NCBI RefSeq assembly: GCF_051486985.1
Contig: NZ_JAHVDV010000043.1
Location: 1 to 30,529, forward strand
Reading direction: 5' to 3'
Origin: CBFFRJ01 sp051486985
GTDB taxonomy: Bacteria > Pseudomonadota > Gammaproteobacteria > Enterobacterales > Enterobacteriaceae
Length of the DNA stretch: 30,529 bases
The notes under the pieces are model-generated. The model saw nothing but the letters and a program-made list of their open reading frames with translations, did not search any database and was not told the origin of the DNA. Each line of letters begins with the position of its first letter. Position 1 is the first letter of the stretch. The position numbers were made by a program, and so were the translations under genes. Shown piece after piece: positions 21,525-29,000 of the stretch.

Positions 21525-22954
21525 AAATGCAATCTGAACTCATTGAACTACAGGACTTTCTGCGTGCGGCATTGCGCGATCCCACCCATCCGCAACAGTT
21601 GGCCATCAGCGGCAGTGATGTGACGCTGACCTGGGGTGAGCTGGCTGGTGCGGTGGTTGATTTTGCCCAGCGCTATGAACACTGCCAGCAGCCCGCCGGT
21701 ACGCCAGTGGTGCTTTACGGTCATCAGCAGGCGGAGTTTGCCGTCGCCATTTATAGCTGCCTGCTGCATAACATTCCCTACATTCCTGTCGACTGCATCT
21801 ATCCTACGGAGCGTCTGAGAGAAATCTGTCACCTCGCCAGGGCGCCTTACTACTACGATGTGGTCACCAGAACCTTCGTAAAAACCGCTGAAGCGGGAGA
21901 GGTGCTTGCCGAGCAGGATCTGGCCTACATCATGTTTACCTCCGGTAGCACCGGCAAGCCTAAAGGGGTGCAGATTGGCCGTGAGAGCGTATGGCACTTT
22001 ATGAAATGGGTGCGCAATGACTTCTGCCTGCCGGAAAAGCCGGTGCTGATGAACCACGCGGTGTTCAGTTTTGATCTGTCGTTGATTCCGTTACTGGCCA
22101 ACCTCGCCACGGGGGGGCATATCGTACTGAACGCCAAAGAGGATATTGCGGCTGAAAACTGGCTGGATCGTCTGAAAGCGAATGACGTGTCCGTCTGGGT
22201 CTCCACGCCGTCGTTCGCCTATCAGCGCCTGCTCTCTCCGCAGTTCAACAGCGATTACCTGCCGGCGCTTGGGGTGTTTGTCTTTATTGGTGAGGTGCTG
22301 AACAAGGCGCTGGTAAAACAGCTTCGTCGCCGCTTCCCCCAGGCCAGAATCCTCAACTCTTATGGCCCGACAGAGGCAACTATCGCCACCACGGTGATTG
22401 AAATCACCGATGCGATCCTCAATAACGACATCGACCTGCTGCCCGTCGGCGCGATGATGCCGGAGTCCCACATGGAAATTACGCCTGAAGGCGAACTCAT
22501 CATCTGGGGCAAAAACGTGATGCGCGGCTATCTGGGCCTGCCGCAGGAGAATGCCGAAAAACTGCTGCATCGCGAGAGCGAACCCTACCGTGGCTATCGC
22601 ACCGGCGATCTGGGCTATGAAGACGGCCTTCTGTACTGCCAGGGTCGCAACGACAGCCAGATCAAGCTGAACGGCTATCGCATTGAGATTAATGAAATTG
22701 AAAACCGCCTGCTGGCGATGTCCGGCATCAGCGAAGCTGTGGTGTTACCGCTGATGAAATCCGGCGGCGGTGTACTGCGCATTGCGGCATTCTGCGTGAC
22801 GGATCTCGCGCCAGAGACGATTAAATCGTCGCTCTCTGCGGTGATCCCGCACTACATGGTGCCGTCTCAAATCATCATTAAAGATGCCCTGCCGCTCAAC
22901 CCGAACGGCAAAATCGATCGTAAGTTGCTGGATACTCACGCCCGCACTAACTAA
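21521..22954 (+). CDS. dltA: DltA-like amino-acid:carrier-protein ligase
   Basis: This 477-residue adenylating enzyme activates an amino acid (D-alanine in known systems) with ATP and loads it on DltC. ANL-family motifs are intact: A3 YIMFTSGSTGKPKGV (136-150), A5 NSYGPTEAT (279-287), A7 YRTGDL (359-364), and the A10 lysine Lys464 in PLNPNGKIDRK. The FCGEVL motif of Gram-positive DltA, whose Cys faces the D-alanine side chain, reads FIGEVL (Ile256), so the amino-acid pocket may differ. It overlaps dltB by 4 bases (ATGA). Cytoplasmic; in the operon it provides the substrate-charging step. Confidence 0.92.
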   Translation: MKMQSELIELQDFLRAALRDPTHPQQLAISGSDVTLTWGELAGAVVDFAQRYEHCQQPAGTPVVLYGHQQAEFAVAIYSCLLHNIPYIPVDCIYPTERLREICHLARAPYYYDVVTRTFVKTAEAGEVLAEQDLAYIMFTSGSTGKPKGVQIGRESVWHFMKWVRNDFCLPEKPVLMNHAVFSFDLSLIPLLANLATGGHIVLNAKEDIAAENWLDRLKANDVSVWVSTPSFAYQRLLSPQFNSDYLPALGVFVFIGEVLNKALVKQLRRRFPQARILNSYGPTEATIATTVIEITDAILNNDIDLLPVGAMMPESHMEITPEGELIIWGKNVMRGYLGLPQENAEKLLHRESEPYRGYRTGDLGYEDGLLYCQGRNDSQIKLNGYRIEINEIENRLLAMSGISEAVVLPLMKSGGGVLRIAAFCVTDLAPETIKSSLSAVIPHYMVPSQIIIKDALPLNPNGKIDRKLLDTHARTN

Positions 22955-22971
22955 TTATTCAGGAAAAAAAG

Positions 22972-23193
22972 ATGGAACAAGACATTCTCGCGCTGTTTGA
23001 AAAAGTGTTATCCCGCAAAGTAGGATTCCACGATGAACTGATTGAGTCCGATATCCTCGACTCGATTCTGGCGGTGGATTTGGTGCTGGAAGTGCAGGAC
23101 GTTTACGGCTGCATGATCCCGCCCACCGAAGTCGCCACGGTGCTGAAAACGCCGGCAGACCTGGCCTACTATATCGAAGAGAACCGCGGTTAA
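22972..23193 (+). CDS. dltC: DltC-like carrier protein
   Basis: This 73-residue acyl-carrier-type protein has the phosphopantetheine attachment Ser31 in ESDILDSILAVDLVLEVQ (25-42), matching the LLDS motif of DltC. It carries the activated amino acid as a thioester from DltA to DltB at the inner face of the membrane. Length is near the family norm (about 78). It is the last gene of the operon, 17 bases after dltA, with AGGAAAAAAAG before ATG 22972, and a strong terminator follows. Confidence 0.92.
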   Translation: MEQDILALFEKVLSRKVGFHDELIESDILDSILAVDLVLEVQDVYGCMIPPTEVATVLKTPADLAYYIEENRG

Positions 23194-23225
23194 TCCCCAT
23201 GCGGTGACCGAGCCTGAAAGAGAGT

Positions 23226-23262
23226 AAAGCCCCTGCATGCGCTGGCATGCAGGGGCTTTTTT
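23226..23262 (+). terminator. Strong terminator of the dlt operon
   Basis: A perfect 15-bp stem is formed by AAAGCCCCTGCATGC (23226-23240) and its complement (23245-23259) with a GCTG loop, ending in TTTTTT (23257-23262). On the opposite strand the stem is followed by TTTAC, so it may also serve the convergent sulfotransferase gene. Confidence 0.95.
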
Positions 23263-23348
23263 ATGCTGTCTGCTTTTTAGCGTTTTTCGTCCATTTTAGT
23301 GTACCGGTAGCCTTTGCCCCTTTTCTGACTAAGGGTCATAGCGGTGTT

Positions 23349-26039
23349 CTAATATGGCCCCGTCGCGGAGGTGCGAATGGAAAAGCCCAGAGGTAATGCC
23401 TCATCCCGGCCTTCATCCATTGCGCTTACCACGTTGTCACCCGTACCGACGTGGTGCGCCCTTAACCTCTGTGCTTTTTCCGGTTGCTCCGCTAATTCGT
23501 ATGCCTGCGCCAGATCGCCCCGCCAGTTGGTATTCCACGGGCATGTCTGGTGTGCCTTTTCCATGTGCGTAATGCCCTCAGCCAGATGCCCTTTACGCAC
23601 GCAAATCAGACCCAACATGAAATGCGCGGTCGCGTGTTCAGGCACGTGGTGCAACAGGCGTTTGAAGAGCATCTCTGCTTCATCTAGCTTCCCCTGACGA
23701 TAGTGCGCTATGCCATCGGTCTGCATGCCGGGTACGGGCAAGCTCACCATCTCAATAGGTTCATGCACGATCTTCGCGTTCGTACCGGCGATAAGCGGCG
23801 TCAGAAAGTCCGCGTAACGGCGCCAGCGTTCGCGGGCGGTCTGATAGATAGGCTGACGTACCTGCCACACACTGGCGGTCTTGACCGGCCTTTTCAGTTC
23901 AGACGTGTCGAGCACCTGCGGCTCCCATTGCACGCCCAGATAATCCAGCATGCGACGCGCCTCGCGCTCCGGTTCAGATACCACGTCCTCATAGCGCACC
24001 TCGAGAATTTCGCCGGGGAACAGCTGGTTCCAGTGGTGCATCATGAGATTGTGGTCGGCCAGCTGTTCACCAATCCACTGCAGGTCATAGGCGAAGCCCA
24101 TACCGCCATGTTTCGCCGCGTAGTCGGTGAAGTAGTTGGAGATAGCGATATCGCGCGGATCGCGTCGTACTGAGATTATCCGCGCGTTCGGGAACAGCAG
24201 TTTGATAAGACCAATGTTCTCGAAATTGTGCGGCAGCTTATCCACCACATGCCGGACCTCAGACGCGTTTTCTGGCACGGTTTCCTTGAGCTCCTTAAGC
24301 AGGCTGTCGGTAATGCCCGCCACAACATCGGCCGACAGATCGTCCACACAGTCCGGGTAATGGCGTCCTGACCCCGTATGACGTTCCCAGCGCTCCAGCC
24401 TGGCAATCGTGCTGGGAATCACCCCAAGTTCGCCCGCGCCGTGGATTTGGCTGTGTCCTGCCAGAATCTGTTCAATCAGCGTCGTACCGGAACGCGGCAT
24501 ACCCAGGACGAACACCGGCAGCGTTGAGGCGTTGCCGATGCCGCGTCGGTGTTCGTATAGTGAACGGCTAAAAGCATGACGGATACGCGCGCTGCCTTGC
24601 CGATGCGCAACCGGGTCATAACTCAGAAACGCACGACTGGCCGCATTGGCTTCATCGGCCAGGGTGAAGGCTTTGGTGTAGTCCTTGCGTTTTTCCCAGG
24701 CCGCAGCCAGTTGCAGCAGTAGTCCAGGCTGCACCGGTCCGGTAAGGCCAGGTCGTCGTGCAAAGGCTTCCAGGCGAATTAACGTCTCTTCATCTTGTGG
24801 AAAGCGTCGGGCGTTAATCAGTGCGGCATGACCGCGTGCCGGGTCGACAGCCAGTACCTGCTCAAACAGCGCGACGGCCTCGTCGATGCGCCCCAACTGC
24901 ATATACAACTGCCCCAGCCCCTGCAGTGCAGGTACCAGCCGCGGATGTGCTTGCAGAACCTCTACGTATCTCGCCTCCGCGCCGGTGTACTGCTGCTCCT
25001 GCGCGTCAACTCCGGCCAGTGCCACGTGTGCCTGCGCCAGCCAGTAGTCGATTTGCGCGGCGTCGATATCGGGTGAAGGCGTCAGCGCCCCGGCCTCCTC
25101 AATCGCCTGTTCAGCCATGTCACGCGCCAACGCAGGATGCCCATGAGTCGCGACGCTGGCCAGTTTCAGGCGCAGAGGAAGCGTCATTTTTTGCTGCTGC
25201 CCAGCCAGATTAATGGCGCGGTGCAGCAACATTATGGCCTGAGGCATCCGCCCCTGAAGCTCCGCCAGCTCCGCATGCTGTTGGTAGAGGTCAGGATGTT
25301 CCGGGTAATGATGCAGACCACGGCGCAGCGCATCCTCAGCCTGGGCATGGCGTCCACGCTCGGCCAGACGCTGAACATAACCGGTCAGCAGGCCACAGTA
25401 ATCCTCCTCAGCCAGTTCAGCATGGCGTGAGTCCAGCCAGGCCTCAGCGCGGGCATTGTCGCCACGGGCCAGCCACAGTTCCAGACGCAGGCCGCGCAGT
25501 TGCTGGTCGTGCAGAGCCACCTGCGGTGCGGGCCAGTGCTCCCGCTCGCCTGCCCAAAAGAGGTCTGCGGCGGCCAGTGTCTCCTCTGCCTGATGCAACG
25601 CCTCACTTTGCAGATAGAGACGCAGCAGTTGCTGATAGACCTCGATACGTGGTTGCAGGCGCAAACTGCATTCATACAGGGGAATAGCCTCCTCCCCCCG
25701 TTGATGCTGCACATAACAGGCAGCCAGACGCGCCAGCAAAAGCGAGTGGTCTGGTGCCTCAGTGCGGGTGGCTTCCAGCAGCGCCTGCGCCGCGCCTGAT
25801 TCCCCAAGAAGCAGGTGTAAGGCCGCCAGGTCGACGCGGGCGTCGACCTCCAGTGTAGCCGGGTCCAGCGCCATCAGCGTCTGGCGGGCCGCCGCTGGCT
25901 GGCCCAAATGGGCCTGAGCCAGGGCCAAAAGCACCTGTTCTGCTGGTGAGAGCGCCGGCAGGCTAAAGCCTGCCTCCTGCAGCGCCTCAAACTGCCGCAT
26001 TTCGACCAGACGGCGTAGCAGTATCAGTGAACCTGTCAT
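23349..26039 (-). CDS. TPR-sulfotransferase (tyrosylprotein-sulfotransferase-like)
   Basis: This 896-residue protein begins with a long helical TPR region (about 1-400), followed by a PAPS-dependent sulfotransferase domain (about 505-750) and a further TPR stretch (about 772-860). The 5'-phosphosulfate loop VFVLGMPRSGTTLIEQ (509-524), the 3'-phosphate motif SVRRDPRDIAISNYF (623-637) and Glu537 (GAGELG), 21 residues after the RSGTT arginine as for the catalytic Glu of human tyrosylprotein sulfotransferases, are all present. No signal peptide is seen, so it acts in the cytoplasm, where PAPS is made. Its ATG overlaps the stop of the upstream giant surface protein by 4 bases, which points to that protein as its substrate, held by the TPRs. 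The actual acceptor is inference. Confidence 0.9.
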   Translation of the reverse strand: MTGSLILLRRLVEMRQFEALQEAGFSLPALSPAEQVLLALAQAHLGQPAAARQTLMALDPATLEVDARVDLAALHLLLGESGAAQALLEATRTEAPDHSLLLARLAACYVQHQRGEEAIPLYECSLRLQPRIEVYQQLLRLYLQSEALHQAEETLAAADLFWAGEREHWPAPQVALHDQQLRGLRLELWLARGDNARAEAWLDSRHAELAEEDYCGLLTGYVQRLAERGRHAQAEDALRRGLHHYPEHPDLYQQHAELAELQGRMPQAIMLLHRAINLAGQQQKMTLPLRLKLASVATHGHPALARDMAEQAIEEAGALTPSPDIDAAQIDYWLAQAHVALAGVDAQEQQYTGAEARYVEVLQAHPRLVPALQGLGQLYMQLGRIDEAVALFEQVLAVDPARGHAALINARRFPQDEETLIRLEAFARRPGLTGPVQPGLLLQLAAAWEKRKDYTKAFTLADEANAASRAFLSYDPVAHRQGSARIRHAFSRSLYEHRRGIGNASTLPVFVLGMPRSGTTLIEQILAGHSQIHGAGELGVIPSTIARLERWERHTGSGRHYPDCVDDLSADVVAGITDSLLKELKETVPENASEVRHVVDKLPHNFENIGLIKLLFPNARIISVRRDPRDIAISNYFTDYAAKHGGMGFAYDLQWIGEQLADHNLMMHHWNQLFPGEILEVRYEDVVSEPEREARRMLDYLGVQWEPQVLDTSELKRPVKTASVWQVRQPIYQTARERWRRYADFLTPLIAGTNAKIVHEPIEMVSLPVPGMQTDGIAHYRQGKLDEAEMLFKRLLHHVPEHATAHFMLGLICVRKGHLAEGITHMEKAHQTCPWNTNWRGDLAQAYELAEQPEKAQRLRAHHVGTGDNVVSAMDEGRDEALPLGFSIRTSATGPY

Positions 26040-29000
26040 GGCATCGCCAGCCCTTGCGAGGTGAGAACACCGGCAGGCATCGCCTGCATATACGCCTGAG
26101 CAAACGAATTGTCATGATTCGGGTTCGCGGCCCAGGTACCGTTCCAAAGATCCTTGCCAGGCGCTACATCATTGCGAGTGAACTGGCCGTTTGCATTAAT
26201 TCCGGCGACATAATTAGAAAACGAAGTAGAGAACGCTGCCATCCAGTGAACGGCATTTCCAACTTGATTCATCCCCATCACTGCCTCGCCATGGCTTCCC
26301 TTAACAGCGCTGCCCGTGCCTACCAGCACAATTTTGTCGTCGGTGCCCAGATTCTGCGCACCCGACCACATCTCGTTGCTATCCAGACCAACCAGCGTGC
26401 TGGTATCGCTGTTGACCTTGATATAGATGGTGTAGGCGGTATTGGCATCAAAAACGCGCCCGTTGTGGTCAGAGCTTTGGCCCGTCGTCAGGTCGAACAC
26501 CACGATGGAGGGATTCCCGGTCGAGGCGGCAGCGGTCGTGAAATTCAGCCCCGTCGAGGTGCTGATACCGGCATAGCCATTACCCGCCGTGTCGTGCAGC
26601 GCGGTGCTGTCGATTTGGACGTGATAGTTTGCGCCTGCCGCCAGATCCGTTGTCGGGTCGATAGTCACCGTGTTGCCGCTGATGCTGACCTGCGAACTGT
26701 CGGTGATGTCGATAACCTTGTTCAGACTGCTGTTGCTGTCGTTGACCAGGGTGATGTGACCACTGCCCGCCAGCACATTCTCGCTAAAGGTCAGCGTGAG
26801 GTTAGCGCCCGTGGCAACGCTGCTGCCATCGTCATGCGGGGTACTGCTGGTCAGCAAAGGTGCAGTATTGTCCACCGCCACGCTGCTGCCTGAGATAACA
26901 GAGACATTGCCGGCCGCGTCCACAGCGTAAGCATGGTAAGTGCCGTCGGCAAGCCCGGTTAGTGCCAGCGTAGCCCCGGTGTTGGCCGTGACGGTCACGC
27001 TGTTCACCAGGTTGTCGGCAGCACTGGTAAGGCTGTTCAGATCCGTCACCGTCACGCTGTCGCTGACCAGGTATACCGTGCCAGCTTCAGTGCTCTGCAC
27101 ACTAACGGTCTCATTACCGTTCTCCACGCCATCCGCGTCACGGATAAGCGTGACGGTCGGCGGTGTGGTATCGACGACGTTGTAGGTCACGGTCTGGGTG
27201 GTCTGATTACCAGCGGCGTCGGTGGCGGTGACGATGAATTGCGCCCCGGTGGCCTTCGCCGGGCTGGAGAGCAGCGTCACCAGGCCAGTGCTGGCGTTGA
27301 TGCTGAAATGCTGGGTGTCGTTCAGGCTGTAGGTGACCCCGTGCGCATCGGTGGCCGCCGCGGTGTAGACGGTGTCGCCGACGTGGGAGCTGTCCGTAAT
27401 GTCGGCGGCGATGGCGGCACTGGTGAAGACAGGCAGGGTGTTGTCAACGATCACACTGCTGCCGGAGATAGCAGAGACATTGCCTGAGGCATCCACGGCG
27501 TAGGCGTGGTATGTACCGTCAGCGAGGCCAGTCAGCGCCAGCGCGGTGCCGGCGTTCGCCGTAACGGTAACGCTGTTCACCAGGTTGTCGGCAGCACTGG
27601 TAAGGCTGTTCAGATCCGTCACCGTCACGCTGTCGCTGACCAGGTATACCGTGCCAGCTTCAGTGCTCTGCACACTAACGGTCTCATTACCGTTCTCCAC
27701 GCCATCCCCGTCACGGATAAGCGTGACGGTCGGCGGTGTGGTATCGACGACGTTGTAGGTCACGGTCTGGGTAGTCTGGTTACCAGCGGCGTCGGTGGCG
27801 GTGACGATGAATTGCGCACCGGCAGCCTGAGCCGGACTGGAGAGCAGCGTCACCACGCCAGTGCTGGCGTTAATCCGGAAGTGTACGGTGTCGTTCAGGC
27901 TGTAGGTGACCCCGTGCGCATCGGTGGCGGCAGCGGTGTAGACGGTGTCGCCGGCATGGGTGCTGTCCGTAATGTCGGCGGCAGTGGTCGCGCTGGTGAA
28001 AACAGGCACGGTGTTGTCCACCATCACGCTGCTGCCGGAAATGACGGAAAGATTGCCCGCTGCATCGACGGCGTAAGCGTGGTAAGTGCCATCAGCAAGG
28101 TTGGCAGCAGAGATCGCTGCGCTGGTATTTGCGATGACAGCAGTGCTGGCCCACTGGTCGCTGGCAGCGCCGGTAATGTCGCTGAGCTGGCTTACCGTCA
28201 CATTGTCGTTGACCAGATAGATGGTGCCGTTTTCGGTGCTTTGCACGGTGGCCTGGCCATCATGGTTCAGCACGACGAGGTTTTCCCAGGTGCTGCCATC
28301 GGCGTTAAATTTCTGCACGTAGAGATGGCGGCCGGAAATGCCGCTGTTATAACCGTACCAGGTTACCATGTATTCGCCGTCTGCACCGGCGGCGGTAACT
28401 TGTGGATAGATGTCAGTTGCGCCGCTGAAAGCTTCCAGTTTCACGAAACCACCCACAAGCTCACCGCTGGCATTGAACTTCTGCGTGTAGACGTCCCAAT
28501 TCGAGCCGTTCCTACTCATCCAGGAGACGACGTAGCCTCCATCGCCCAGTGCCGTGATGCGCGGGTTTTGGTCGTAGTTGCTGCTTGTGTTGTTGTGTGA
28601 TGCGTCCAGTTGCACAGCAGCACCCACTTTGCTGCCACCAGCAGAGAACTGTTGAACAAAGACATTGTAATCGACGTAGCCGCTGATGCTGGAATAATCC
28701 ATCCAGCTGATGGCGTAGCCACCGTCGGCCAGCGCTGCAACGAACGGGTAGGTAGAGCTGTTACCGAAATTACCATTATGCGTGCTGTCCAGTTCAACGA
28801 TGCTGCCAACCCTGGCGCCGTTGGCATCGAACTGCTGCACATAGGTGCCGTTGTTGTAGTTCGAGTTGCTGTAGTTGTAGCCGGACCAGGTGACGACATA
28901 GCCACCGTTAGCCAGTGCTGTGATCTGCGGCTGAATTTCGCTGTTAGAACTGTTGCCCGTCGTGGCGTCCAGCATCACTGGGGTGGAAGCGGTGCCGGTA

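Noticed and set aside
27506..28600. Long open frame on the + strand (364 codons) opposite the adhesin
   Set aside because: It lies antisense to clearly repetitive coding sequence; the repeats keep an alternative frame open. Several similar frames exist opposite the adhesin and sulfotransferase.
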